From positions 248,001 to 312,000 of the forward strand of contig JAIWZP010000016.1 of assembly GCA_025201375.1 (NCBI GenBank): a stretch of 64,000 nt of DNA, given 5' to 3'. Made by a program: the position numbers and the translations under genes. Shown here in pieces: positions 21,523-38,179 of the stretch. This DNA is from Gongronella butleri. Lineage: Eukaryota > Mucoromycota > Mucoromycetes > Mucorales > Cunninghamellaceae. Each line of letters starts with the position of its first letter. The stretch's first letter is position 1. A model generated the notes under the pieces. It made no database searches and had not been told where the DNA came from. It saw only the letters and a program-made list of their open reading frames with translations.

Positions 21523-24343
21523 ATGGCAACACTTGTAGCCGCATATACCAAAGGCACGAAGGCCTGGTTTACAGACGATATAGAAGCCTGGGTGTCAGCG
21601 ACCTGCGTTTCCAAAGTCACTGCCGCCGACAAGGTCAAACTTGTGTTTGAAGGCGATGCTGATCAAAAGGTAAAAAAAAATGTGCCATCGCTCGTCCTCT
21701 TGCCTGTACATTGCGCACGGCCACCTGCTCATTCCCTCGCTCGTTCTACTTGTTCACTAGACATACGAGTTTGAAGCGACACTGGACGAAATTGAGAAAA
21801 CACAAGGTGCATCTCTGCCTCCGTTGCGCAACCCGCCCAAACTTGAGTACAATGACGACTTGACGAACCTGAGCCATCTCAACGAACCCGGAGGTACGCG
21901 GTTGACAATGAAGAATTGGGCGAAAAAAAAAAAAGAGGATTTTGGGAGATTCATGATTGATTTTTCTAGTTTTGCACACAATTCGTACGCGATACATGCA
22001 GCGTCTGATCTACACGTACTCGGGCATTGTGCTGATCGCTGTCAATCCGTTTGATCGCGTTGCATTGTATGATCCCGACACTGTGCAACAATATTCGGGC
22101 AAGCGTCGTGGCGAGCTCGAGCCTCACTTGTTTGCCATTGCCGAGGATGCCTATCGATGCATGATCCGCGAGCAGTCTAATCAGACCATCGTTGTCTCTG
22201 GTGAAAGGTACAAAAATGGTAGAAGAAAGTTGGCACGTGACAATGCAAAATTGCTCAATTTCTTTATTTTTCTTCCAGTGGTGCGGGCAAAACAGTGAGT
22301 GCCAAGTACATCATGCGCTACTTTGCCACGGCCGACGACCAAGAGTCTGTGGGCAAGCGTAAAAAGACGGATGGATCCATGACCGAGGTGGAAGAGCAGA
22401 TTCTTGGTAAGCATTGCTATTGGACCATGGCTGTCAGGGGCTGATTTTCTTTGTTTTTCGTCTTGCATAGCGACCAATCCGATCATGGAAGCCTTTGGCA
22501 ACGCCAAGACGACGCGTAATGACAATAGTTCACGCTTTGGCAAGTATATTGAGATCCAATTTGACGATGGTGCCAACATTATCGGTGCAAAGATCCGCAC
22601 CTACCTTCTCGAGCGCTCGCGTCTAATTTTCCAGCCTGACACCGAACGCAATTACCACATTTTTTATCAGGTATGAACATAAAAATTAGAGAGAGAAAAA
22701 AAAGGTTTACTCATCGCCCCCTTTTTATGATGACAGCTTTGCGCGGGTATTCCATCCTCTGAGAAAAAACGCTTTGAACTTGGTTCGTATAGCAATTTCC
22801 ATTATCTGAATCAAAGTGGCACCGGCACGATTCCTGGCGTGAACGATGCGGACGAATTTGAAGTGACGCAGCGCGCATTGTCGACGGTGGGCCTGTCTGT
22901 TGAATTGCAATGGAAGATTTTCCAGATTTTGGCGGCGCTGCTGCATCTGGGCAACATCAAGATCACGGGCCGTGGCGATGCGATGCTGCCAGAGGATGAC
23001 GCCGCGCTGCTCACGGCCACGCGGCTCCTGGGGATCAAGGCCGCCGATTTCCGCAAGTGGATCGTCCGCAAGCAGATCATCACGCGCTCGGAGAAGATTG
23101 TCACGAATCTCAGCCCCATCCAGGCCAATGTCGTCAAGGACTCTGTCGCAAAGTACATTTACGCCAATTTGTTTGAATGGCTCGTCAGCGTCATCAACGA
23201 ATCGCTTTCTTGCACCGACGCATCGCTCGTCGCCACATTTATCGGCGTGCTTGATATTTATGGCTTTGAGCACTTTAAAAAGAACTCGTTTGAACAATTC
23301 TGTATCAATTACGCAAACGAGAAGCTGCAGCAACAGGTAAAAAAAAAAAAAAAAAAAAAAAAAGAGAGAGAGAGAGAGAGATACACACATTTCTGGTGCT
23401 CACATTTCATATTTTTTTAAAAAAAAAAAAAAAGTTCAATCAACACGTCTTCAAATTGGAGCAAGAAGAATACGTGCGCGAGCAGATTAACTGGACGTTC
23501 ATCGACTTTAGCGATAATCAAAAGTGCATTGAGCTGATTGAAGGCAAGCTGGGCATTTTGTCGCTGTTGGACGAAGAATCGCGCCTGCCTGCTGGCTCTG
23601 ACCAGGGCTTCTCGCAAAAGCTGTACACCAATTTTGACAAGCCCGAGTACAAGCAACATTTCAAAAAGCCGCGCTTCTCCAACAATGCCTTCACCATTGC
23701 CCACTATGCACACGACGTCCAATACGAGGCCGAGAACTTTTTGGACAAAAACAAGGACTCTGTTCCTGACGAGCACCTGTCGCTTCTTCAAGGCTCGGAA
23801 TTCGACTTTTTGAAGGAAGTGCTCATCAAGGCTGCCACTGCCAACCCCTTATCCACGGTAGGGCCAATCATGCAACGCGTGCCGCAGTGCATCTCACTTT
23901 TTTCGTTTTCTTTTCTTGGTTTTTTGTTCTTCCACGTAGCCTGCGGCCAACAAGCGCATGTCGATGATGGCGCGCAAGCCGACGCTGGGCTCCATCTTCA
24001 AATTGTCGCTTATCAATCTGATGGACACGATTGGCAATACAAACGTGCACTATATCCGCTGTATCAAGCCCAACGAAGCAAAGATCGCATGGGAACTCGA
24101 GCCAAACATGGTGCTTAGCCAATTGCGCGCATGCGGTGTCTTGGAGACGATCCGCATTAGTTGCGCAGGCTATCCGTCGCGCTGGACCTTTGAGGAGTTT
24201 GCCGACCGCTATTATGCACTTGTTCCCTCCAAGATCTGGGCCTCTGATCTTCCCAAGCTCTGCTCTTCCATCCTTGAAAAGACCATTCACGATGAAGACA
24301 AGTATCAAGTCGGTACCACAAAGATCTTTTTCCGCGCTGGCCA

Positions 24344-24378
<35 letters not shown>

Positions 24379-27300
24379 GACAAATGATGAGCATCTCACC
24401 GTTCCCTTTTTCTTTTTAGCTCGCTTACCTTGAAAAGTTGCGATCTGACCGCTTTGACGAGTGTGCGACGCTGCTTCAAAAGCACATGCGCCGCTTTGTG
24501 TATCGCACTCGCTACTTGCGCATGCAATCACTTGCACTATCGCTTCAATGCGTGGCGCGCCGCAAACTTGCCGAAGCGCGCTTGCAGACCCTCAAGGAGC
24601 ACCAATCCGCTACATTGATCCAGACGCATTGGCGCCGCTATGTCGATCGCAAGGCTTTCCTCACTAAAAAGATTGTCATTTTGCAATTGCAAACAGGTAA
24701 AAAGTCATTTTTCATTTTTTTTTCATTCTTTTGCTCATCACGATTCGTCTTTTTTTTCAGCGGTGCGCGGTTACCTGGCGCGTCGCGATTTTTCGAGCGT
24801 GCGCGAGACGATTGCTGCGATTCAGATCCAGCGGCTTGTGCGTGGGTATTTCGCGCGTCGACATGTCAAGCAGCAATTGGACTATGTTGTGCAATTGCAA
24901 TCATCTATCCGTCGGCGTGTGGCGCGCAAGCAATTGGTGGGTTTGCGTGCCGAGGCTCGTTCGGTGGATCATTTCAAGGATGTGAATTACAAGCTTGAGA
25001 GCAAGGTGGTGGAATTGACACAAACGGTGACAACGCTCAGTCGCGACAAGCGCGCTGCGGACGAACGCGTTGTTCAATTGGAGAGCCAGATGAAGTCGTG
25101 GCAGGAAAAGTACGAGCGATTGGACAGCCAAGCCAAGGGGCTCAAAGTACAATTGCAGTTACCGACGGTGCCACGCCTCGAATGGGAGCAATTGCAGCGT
25201 GACAACGACGAATTGATGCGCGAAAACCAGGATCTGAACAACAAGCTGGCGCGCCAGACCGACGAGATGGCGAAGCTTGCCGAACAGCTGACATCCGAGC
25301 AAGACAATAGCGCGCGTCTCGAAGCCAGCGTCGCGTCGCATCAAGCACAGGCAGCTGATGCCGCCGAGGTCACGCAGCTCAAGCAACAAATTGCTGGATT
25401 GAAGGCGCAATTGGCCCAGGTCATGAACACACCCCGTCATTTGCAGCAAAACGGTTCGTCCACCAATTTGCGCAACCTTTCGCCCGGCGAAAACAAGGAT
25501 CGCGACCGCTCCGTGTCCCCTGGCCCCCGCAACCAAAACAACATCAAACCCCTCGACGACTTGCAAAACGGAACACCTCGCAAAGCGCGCAGAAATAGCG
25601 CCGCTGATGCAAATGTCGATCGCCCCAAATCTTCTATTGATCACTTCCGCAAAGCAGAGCAATTGTCAAAGAACCCGCGTCCAACCTCCCTGGCCTTCTT
25701 TGGTACCTTTTTGGGCAACAAGACTGCTGGCTCCACCTTTGATATGGAGGGCTCCAATGAAGAAGTCGTATGAAAACAAAGAAAAGAAAAGAAAGTCGAA
25801 AAAAAGTCACAAGTGGCTCACTGTTTTATTTTTTTTAGATGCACGCGATCCTTCGCGATGAGGAAAACTTGCATGACGAGATCTTGGAGGGTCTGATCAA
25901 ATCGGCCAAGATGCCGCTTCCCAGCAGCAAGACGCAATCATCCCCCAAAGAGGTCTTTTTCCCTGCCCACGTCCTTGGCAGCATTGTGAATCAAATGTGG
26001 CTATCGGGCTACATGGACGAGTCGGAGCGCCTCTTGTTTTCCGTCATGGACACCATTCAAAAGCAATGCTTGGTAAGAATTGACGAAAACGCGGGGGAAA
26101 ATAGGCACGTATTGACACCCTTTTTTTTTTTTTTTTTTGTCATTTTGCAGAGCTTTAGCGGTGAGGAAGCCATTGTGCCGTGCGCTTTCTGGTGGAGCAA
26201 CGTGCACGAGCTTCTGTCGCTTGTATGCATTGCAGAGGTGGATCTGCAGCGCACGATGAACGAAAAGGGCGCGTGGCATGACTTTGAAAAATTGATGGCG
26301 ACCATCAAGTTCGAGATGCAATGCCTCGAGGACAACATCTTCCACGCCTGGATGAAGGAGACCAAAAAGAAACTCAGCAAGATGGTGATCCCGGCCGTCA
26401 TCGAGTACCAATCGCTGCCAGGCTTCATCACCGCCGACAGCGGTCGCTTCCTCGGCAAGCTCTTGTCCGGTGGCTCCCACACCCCGGTCTCCATGGACGA
26501 GCTTCTCCATTTCCTCAACAAGCTGACCAGTGCCATGCAGTGCTACTACCTGGAACACTCAATCATCGTGCAGATCCTCACGGAAATCCTCAAAATGATC
26601 GGCATTTCCGCTTTCAATGACCTTCTCATGCGCAAGAATTTCTCGTCCTGGAAGCGAGGTAAGCATTTTCTTGTCCACCGCGTGGCTGATAAAGGCACGT
26701 CTCATGCCCCGTTTTTTTTTTTGACAGCCATGCAAATTCAATACAATATTACGCGCATTGAAGAATGGTGCAAGACGCACGACATTCCCGAAGGCACATT
26801 GCAATTGGAACACCTGATGCAATCCACCAAGTTGCTACAATTCAGAAAGGTACAGTATAAAAAGCAAAAAAAGAAGCCAAAAAAGAAAGAAAAAAACGAG
26901 CCAAACATGGAAAACATGGCACGACCCGCCATTGACGCGATCCGACGCGATCTGACGCGCGTTCAGATATGAATGGACTTGAATTGGAATGAATTGACAT
27001 GAATTGACACGGTTCATGTTTTTTTTCTTTTCATTGTAGAACACGCTCGATGACATCGACAACATTTACGACGTGTGCTGGATCTTGTCGCCTACACAGA
27101 TTCAAAAGCTGATCTCCAATTACCTTGTTGCAGACTATGAGGTACAAATCTATGGCGTTAAAAAGAGAAATGCGCTCATTCTTTCTATTTTTTTCATCTA
27201 GAGCCCCATTCGGCCCGAGATATTAAAGGCGGTGGCGGACCACGTTGTCAGTGGCGATCAGAGCGACGTGCTCTTGCTGGACTCGGTGGCCATCGACAAT

Positions 27301-27420
27301 ACGACGAATCCTTTCGAGATACCAAATCCTCGCACCACCAAGCCGCAGCAATATCTTCCCGCCTGGCTCAATTTACCACGCATCCGCCGCCTGATGGCCA
27401 CCATGGACGTCGACGCTTAA
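21523..27420 (+). CDS. MYO2: Class V myosin heavy chain
   Basis: Fifteen exons: 21523-21669, 21761-21893, 21970-22207, 22279-22406, 22471-22670, 22737-23336, 23435-23857, 23940-24344, 24420-24696, 24761-25767, 25839-26072, 26151-26658, 26728-26849, 27040-27141, 27202-27420. All phases agree and give 1580 aa, the usual class V length. In order: an SH3-like N-terminal patch; motor with P-loop GESGAGKT (~171-178, split by an intron), switch [10 protein letters not shown] and switch [10 protein letters not shown]; about six IQ motifs for calmodulin-type light chains (~770-925); a short coiled coil (~930-1080); a Ser-rich linker; and a cargo-binding DIL globular tail (~1190-1580). It carries vesicles and organelles along actin. 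A reading stopping at the TGA after 25,767 would lose the tail, so the intron there is preferred. Confidence 0.95.
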
Positions 27421-28018
27421 AAAATAAATTAGCGTCCTTGCCCCCGTGTAGATATTTATTATACATTCTTTTAACCACCAAATACACTTATTTTTATCAC
27501 ATTTATATATTAGAAAGCGCGCTTGATCTTTTTTTTTGAAATTCCGGCGTGCCGGGCCACGGAAGAGGCGAAATGACGCGCTGTGCTTTTGTGTGGGCAA
27601 GTTGGACTGGACTACGCCTTGCCAGTTGCACAAATGGGCAACCTGTTGACGTCACCCTGCACTTCGCTTGCTTGTCTCTTTTTTTTTTTTTTTTTTTTTT
27701 TTTTGCGATCCAATTCTCATTGTATTGCCTTTCAGAGAACCTAAGCATCTTAAATATCAAAGATGATCTTTTCTGGGCACTGCAATGCTTTGCATCCTCA
27801 ATTCATTATCGGAAATGGCGCAGGCAAAGAATGGAATGGCGCAGGTTTGGGCTGAAGTCGAGGAGGAGGCAAAGGTCGGAGTTTGAACATGCAAACGCAC
27901 ACACAAAAAAAAAGGGCAGCGCCTCCTCGTTCGCCCTTGTTTTTCTTTAGTTTCTCTTTGTTTCGAACACGTTGTCCTTTTTCTCTGTTTTTTTCTCAAC
28001 TTTGTCATCTTTTCCGCC
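27421..28018. other. Intergenic, myosin to cullin
   Basis: Contains the 3' flank of the myosin gene, a 25-T run near 27,680-27,704, and the T/C-rich leader of the cullin gene (27,940-28,015). No gene seen. Confidence 0.5.
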
Positions 28019-31440
<3,422 letters not shown>

Positions 31441-31960
31441 TTCTTTCTTCTTAACCCATCCAAATAAAGCAAAAATCGTCAGTTTGAGACCAAATTCATT
31501 TCAAGGACATCATAATAATGTGTATGGCAAAGAGAAAAAAATAACGAAAATCTACCTTGCTATAGTAGATGCGTCGAGCTACTTTTAAATATATCATTTA
31601 AACTCGCAAGACGCCACGAACCCGCGAAGCACCACCAGAATTGGCACTCGAAGCCATTTTTCACAATATGGCGCCTGTCCGTTGAACCATAATGAGCTGT
31701 GTCCATTTTATTTTATACCAGCACGGTGTCGTCATTGTCAAAGTCGACAGCAATATTTTGGGTTTTTGACGCTCTGTAGCGTGATGCTCCAGGCATTGAA
31801 ATACAGTAGATGGATCAAACGCTTTATTTGTGTGCAAAATGCAAAATGAATGACATTTGTGCTTTTGTACATTTTCTCGGGCACATGCTGAGATGTTGGA
31901 TAATTTTTTTTTCACGCTTGCAGAAGTTCATATTTGTGAATACTGTATGGACAGGCAGAG
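31441..31960. other. Intergenic 3' of cullin
   Basis: Holds the possible cullin poly(A) signal (31,463-31,468) and AT-rich sequence. No gene seen; the dispersed repeat begins near the end. Confidence 0.5.
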
Positions 31961-32690
31961 AGAGCCGAACGAGTATTATGTCGACCAAACCATCATCGAA
32001 AATGCAAGTTTTCAGAGTCATTGCACACCAACTCGCCGAGATCTCAATGCAAGGTCTCCAAAACGCAAGCGTTTTTACCGCCTTTGATCACAGATTCATT
32101 TGAGGTGACTCGTGCGTCGATACTCGCTCTGCTGTCGTCGCGCAAGACACCAGAATGGACAAACCTTTATCATACCCCCTTTTTTGCTGGGCGCGTCCTC
32201 TGGATCTTGTTCTTCGAGTCCTATATTTAGACAGAGGATGCTGAGTACAGAAAGCCGACAATGTCAAGTTTTTTTCAGTCATCAGATCACTAACTTCTGA
32301 GAAAATGCGTTTTGCGTAAAATTAGGGCGGCAAAGCAGGATCAAAACGATCCCAAAGGCTAACTAGCCAAAAACTCGATGCGATATCCCCAAACCACAAG
32401 CGCTTTTACCGCGTTTGGCAACCGATTCATTCGAGTTGACTCACGTGTCGGGGCGCCCAGCCGTTGCTGCGGTAAGAGACAAAATGCTGTTGATCGCACC
32501 CCAATTACGGTATTAACGCCTATGAAACTGACGCTTTTTCCTCAGAAAATCGCTCATCTGGCACGAAATTTGGACCAGATGTTGGTAAATCTAATTCTCC
32601 AACGGTGTCAATTTTTTTCATGAATCGAATCACTCAGTCTCCTCGAGAAATTTTGATATTCGTGTTTGCTGTATTGCGAAGTCTACAAAC
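31960..32690. repeat. Dispersed repeat copy 3, module A
   Basis: Resembles 44,480-45,360 and 60,480-61,350: shared words include CATTGCACACCAA, AAGCGCTTTTACCGC, GGTGACTCACGTGTCGGGGC, ACGCCTATGAAACTG and TCGTGTTTGCT. The block itself contains internally repeated units (GATC..ACTCAGTC..GAGAAAATGC). Here it is separated from module B (35,020) by about 2.3 kb of unrelated sequence. Non-coding. Confidence 0.65.
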
Positions 32691-35015
32691 TCTTCATCAC
32701 AGGTTCACAACTCGTTCTACTGTACGGTACGTGTTTTTTTAAAAAAAAAATTCGCCAAGTCTTCACAATGTTGCTTGGTTACTGTAATTTTTACAGTACA
32801 AAAGTGCGCGTTCCTTGTTTGCGATGTCTCACAACGCGTCAGGTTTTGCCCTGCAGGCGGCCTGGCAGCGCAGCATTGATCGCCAATCCGCAGCAAGCAA
32901 TTGCTGCGGCAAAATGTCAAAATCCAATCTAAAAATACTGTATCCTTCGCGCTTAGAACGCGACGACGGGTAATGGCGGCGGTGGCGCGACGGAGCAGGC
33001 ATATCATAACACTGACGGTCGGCAGCGACGTCGCGAAGATACAGACATACGGTAAATACTGTAATACTGTACATACGGTACATCATCATCATTACAGTAC
33101 CCACGTTGTTGTACTGTACTACAAGGTACGTGGTGTTTTTGCTTGGCGGGGCTACAGATGTACCGGTAGTACTACGTACTGTACGACACGACTCCCTTGC
33201 TTCTTCAATAATGTTGTTGTCTGATGTGACGAGTTCAGACGTGAACACTCTTTCCGGGTGCTCGATGTTAGGGGCCATGCCTGTGATGAAGGGGTACCAA
33301 GGCACGGTGGCTCGCGGATTGTACGATGGGGCAGACTTGTTACATTCGAAAGTACTGTATAGAATGCCATTGGAAAGAATTTAATTGACAAGGGAGAGGA
33401 AAAAAAGCAAAACAAAAGCAGAGGACGGGGAAAACAAATGGGTAGGTAGGCAGGAGGCAGGGTAGAGGTTGGACGAGAGAGAGGTCAGAGAGAGGTCAGA
33501 GTTCAGCAGTTGTCCCAGGTGAAGAGAAAAGGCGAGACTTGGGCGATGATGGGCTGTATTTATGCCTTTTCCTCTTCACCTTGGCCATTGGGCGTGCAAA
33601 GGGGTATCTGGCTGGTGAGAACATGATGTCAAGCGCGTGGAGAAAACGAGGGTATCTAAAATGGATATGAATGGACAAGAATGGACGCGCCTTGACAAGG
33701 ATGGGTGTGGCGTAGCCGAAAAGGGACGTGTTGACATGACAGCGCGTAAATAAAACGCTCAATGCCAATTGTGGCATCTGGTAGCCGAGGGAGGAAAGTT
33801 GGCATGATCAAAGGGGGCTGGCCTGTGGGAATTGGTGCTGCTTGTACTTGGTTTCTTGCTTTGCTTTTTTTTCAAAGTGGGGCCATCGGCGCGCTACACG
33901 CGCCTCAGGCCTTTGCTGGCTGACACGTGCACGCGTTTCGACACTTTGCCCGTGCGCCTAGGGCTGGGCCGTGACACTCGAATAGCTGGTCTAAAGGTCT
34001 ACTGTTGTGCCCACAGAAGGGCACCGGGGGGCACGATGGGGACAGCATTGGTTGGAGAAAGCATTGTGGCAGGTTTATTAGAGAATAAATGTGTGATTGT
34101 GGAGATACTGTGAGGGAAAAAGGAAGGACATGCGCTGTGCGGATGTCCTTTTATACTGTACATGCACCGGTATATACAGTAGTATTATTGTAAAATCAAG
34201 CAAAAATCAGAGAAAAATTAAAAAACGATAAATGATGATGACTTACTTGCGGTCGTGCCCGACCCACTTGTTGTGCTATCATCATCATCGAGATTGCTTG
34301 CACCACCGGCATTTTCAAGCGTATTTTTTTTTTGCAAAATGGCCTGCTTTCGCCTGCGGTGGTGCTCGTTTTTTGTCGTTTCTGATGACCCACTACTAGT
34401 GCTATCATCACACGCTTCTTCTCGAAGAAGATTGCTTGTATGATATCGGCATTTCCAAGCGCCCGCCGCTTAGATGGAATTCGCGTGCCATGATTTTTCT
34501 GGCGTACAAAGGGGCCACTTCAGCGAGAATGTAGATCCATCACCAAGTGTTGCCAAAAAAGATCTCTTCTGACAATCAAGCTGATTTTGAGTGTCAGGGG
34601 CCAATTCATTCCATTGCGAATACACACTCACGCCTTGATATACAGTATAAAGGCATTGCTAGATGATGAGGAGGAGGAAACTGCCTTTGACCGCACAAGG
34701 CCTGCAGCCGAGCGACTTGATGGCAACCAATGCTTTGCTACAGTAATAACAATATTGGAGGCAACCAGAATTGGAGTTGTCTAAGTTGAGGGGAAGAAGC
34801 TGGCGGTAGAGCGTCTAGAAGAGGTACCTATAATACCGTCGTACGTCGCACTACTACAGTATTTACGGTAGTAGTACTGTTGTATAGGGGGTTGTTGTTT
34901 ACAGTATTTGATGGATTTCGAGAAATTGATGACTACTTGTACAGTACCGTACTGTACGTACTGTATCAGGGCCTCGAAATATTTTGGGAATAGCCCGGTA
35001 AAAATGATATCGATC
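32690..35015. other. Gene-poor interval inside split repeat copy 3
   Basis: No full gene seen. Dense TACTGTA/TACAGTA words lie at 33,045-33,190 and 34,800-34,975. A GGTAGG/AGAGAGGTCAGAG low-complexity patch sits near 33,430-33,500. At ~34,255-34,475 there is a partly tandem-duplicated unit (about 125 bases). Read on the minus strand, its second half encodes a Ser/Asp-rich stretch (LDDDDSTTSGSGTTAS) followed by a GTAAGT donor-like site. This could be a scrap of an exon, but no partner exon was found. Confidence 0.35.
33045..33190. repeat. TACTGTA/TACAGTA word cluster
   Basis: Many overlapping copies of TACTGTA, TACAGTA and ACGGTA within 150 bases, able to form short hairpins. Similar clusters lie at 15,205-15,345, 34,800-34,975, 47,105-47,210 and 63,293-63,325. 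Confidence 0.5.
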
Positions 35016-36116
35016 GAAAAAGACACACTCGAATGTCATTTTCGTATTGTTTGTTCGCTTGATGAACGAAGTTTGCACGCTTACAGTATTACAGTATTAC
35101 AAAAGTCGACAAACATTGGAGTAATGTTCAAGCTTAATTTTCTCAACAACTGGAAAAACAACCAATGGTACTTTTAACGTGTCGTAAGCACCTGTTGAAT
35201 ATCTATCAAATGAGACCAGTTTCATCGATGGATGGCTAAAACTCGCAGAGAAAATCCACTTTTTCATCAAAATCTTTGATCGCGATTTGCTCGACAACGG
35301 TCTTAATCAACCCCCGATTTTATTGCAGTTTTACTAACAAACATGGACAAAGCACCTAACGGGATGACTTACGGTGCGCTGGCTTGGGTTTTGACTTTTT
35401 GCAGCGGTCATTTCACCAGGCGGTACCAGTAGCCCACTGAACACATACTGTAAAAATGTGCAAAATAAAAAAATAAAAATACTGTAAAAATAAAAATAAA
35501 AATTCCATGCAATCCACCACCTTAATTTGGAAGTGTCAAACCTTAAATTTTTGCAAAAAATCTTACCCAAACTAGGCACGTTTCTCAGTCGATCGCCGTT
35601 CATGCGTCACTCTTTGGACTTTTTTCTTAAGGTGGGGCGACTTGCCACTTTTTCAGCCAATAGCAAGATGTCGGAGTAACCTGTTTGGGATGCATTGATC
35701 ACTCGGAGTTCGAAAAATTCCAAATTAGGAATTCCTGAGATTGAAATCTGTGACCCCTGAGTGACCCCTGAATTTTTCAAAAGTGGCCGTAGCGCTTTGG
35801 GGGGTTTAAGCTTTTTTGTTGCAATTTTTGCGCTGGATGCGGTGGTGCGGTTATTTTTGAGCGTGGTCAACCATGTACGGTAGATGACCAGAATAATGCA
35901 AAATACAGTAGTATAAATACAGTATGAGGTTTTTGGCACTTTGAGTCCGAAGAAAAATTGGGCGGGTCTGTCGTGAGCACTGGGCTATACCGTAGTTTAC
36001 GTCGTGGCGCAACTTTTTTCATCTGCGGGCAGGTGGGCTGTAAAAAAATTCTGGAGGCACAACAAGCCGGCAAAGTTCGAAAAAGAGCGCTTTCCTGTTT
36101 TCCAAAAGGCAAATGC
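35015..36116. repeat. Dispersed repeat copy 3, module B (unoccupied piggyBac site)
   Basis: Matches copy 2 on both sides of its piggyBac insertion. The stretch around 35,318-35,345 (TTTTATTGCAG then TTTTACTAACAAACATGG) represents the site without the transposon. It ends in CTGGAGGCACAACAAGCCGG and a further ~50 bases shared with 63,080-63,150. Non-coding. Confidence 0.7.
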
Positions 36117-38179
36117 AAATAAATTCTTGCATGATGCTGCTTGCTGCACAGCTGCAGGTGTTAAAATGATAGCGCGCGTCAAGATGTGGCCACGGAGATT
36201 GAAAAACAGACAGAGCAAACATCATTTTAGGGCGTGATGCGTACAGTAACGCAAAACGCAAATTTGATCTTTTTCATTTGTAATTCATTTGTAATTTTTT
36301 GTTGTTCTGAGCATCGTGTAACCGTGCAATAAAACGCAAAATTGTGGCTCCTGTCCTGTGCGGTTATGATAACAAAGCTTCAAGATGCGAGTCGGCTACA
36401 GTATCATAACGGAATATTGACAGCAAGCGATCCTGTTCGAAAATTACGATTGTCCGCGAATACTCGCCAATGGGACGCGCTTTTGAGACATATTGTACAT
36501 ATCATACTGGTCCACTGTACTTGGTGACTTTACAAGTATTGGTGCCTAAGAAGAATAAGGCCATGACATACAGTATTGTCGCTATTTTGCGAAATATCAT
36601 GTTGAATCGTCGCTTAAACGCCATTTTCACCTTTTTTTTTACAATGCGTGACACATCCTTTTTGCCGCAGAATGCACAATGTACACTACAAACGGTACAT
36701 GTGCACATGTAGCAATGCCGCTGAGTTGTGTGTGAATCACCGAATCGGCCACTATTGGTGGACGGTGAGCAAGATTCAAAACGCCAATCCAGTACTTTTT
36801 CAATGTTTTACTGTAACATCTGCTGCGAACTGAGCTGGATGAAAAGTCAGCTTGTAATTGCCATGGTGTTCTCCAATCATGGTACAAAGGCAATCTGAAA
36901 TCGGTCCTGCAGATATCATATGAATAGAGCGACAAATGGCATCGCACGCTAAATGGCTGGGACTCGATGAAACCTCGAGTGCGTCTCGACTAAAACGCGG
37001 TGCCTAACCGATGCTTTCGAAAGGGACCCGTCTGTGGCACATAAAAGATTGGGGCAGAGATACTTTTTACTCGTGAGTCGCGCAAAAAAAAAAAAAAAAA
37101 AAAAAAAAAGGCAACTACAAGATGGTAAAAAAGCCAGCTCTTTTTGTTTTTTTCCTGAGCGTGCTACATGATCAATAAAGATGCTTTTAAAATATCCTCT
37201 GGGGAAGCAAATGCGGTGCTCTTTCTCCCTTTATTTGCCATGACAAATCATATCGGTGGCCATTGATGTCATCCACATGAGCGCCAAATAGGTAAAATTA
37301 GCAAATGGGTGCGCTGCGGATGTCTATCGTACACCTAAACGCATATTCATGTCGTGTTGACTACACGAGACGCGTCTTTATCGCCTTTGGCGCTCGTAGG
37401 GCGACTCAATTGGTCTGAATACAAGTTTACATGATGCAGATCACTTTGGGCGCACCGAATTGACGTGCGACGTGACATCCAGACACTCTTTTAAAAAGAT
37501 CGCCCAATGTTCGTTTGGCAAATGTGGGGCTTTTATCCGCGACGGACTCCAAAAAGAGCATTGTTGATCCGCAAAAGATGAAGGTTCTGTGGCACGGTCA
37601 GATGGGCTCCACCCACTGGTCGATGGAATCGATAGTGCCGCCGCTTTAAAGAAAAAAAAAAAAAAGAGCCGCAGCGCCAAGTCGTAGCGTCCTCGTGCCT
37701 CGCTGCCAAATTGCCTAGCCCAAGGCGTGTTTTGTCGTATCCCCGGTACTTCCACGATGCGTCCCTGCATGTCGCATGATCTTTTCCAGCTTTGTGGGCG
37801 CTCATTCGAAAAAAAAAACTATCATGTCGCACGCCACCGTCTATGGGAGGGCCTGGACCAGGAAATAAAATGAGTGCAACCATGCCATGCCTGATTTGGA
37901 TAATTTTCTTGTGCCTCGTCTGGCATTAAAGTGTGCAATTTCAGTAAATGAAAGGCGCGGACACCTTCTCTTTTTTTGTACCTTTTTCTTTTTCCCATTC
38001 TTTTTTTTTTTTTCTTTTTCATGACCTTTTGACGAAATTGCCGTACACCCCTTACCCTCTTTTTCTTTAATCATCGTGTAGTATATGTGTCTTTGCTTCG
38101 ACTAGCAAAAGCCCGTCCGCCCCCCTTTTTCCATCCTTTGTAACCCCTTTCCACTCCTTTAAATTTACTTTTTGCCCCA
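36117..38179. other. Gene-poor region upstream of subtilase
   Basis: No convincing gene. There is a run of ~26 A at 37,084-37,109. Open frames on the minus strand between 37,440 and 38,080 are interrupted by homopolymers and lack a consistent set of splice sites or recognisable motifs. The last 120 bases are a C/T-rich leader for the protease gene. Confidence 0.4.

Noticed and set aside
25768..25773. Stop of the myosin frame at the TGA after residue ...EEVV
   Set aside because: The GTATGA is a donor site: joining to 25,839 restores the DIL tail in phase and the normal class V length.
37441..38080. Minus-strand open stretches that might be exons
   Set aside because: They are joined only through homopolymers and no consistent donor/acceptor phases were found; no family similarity.
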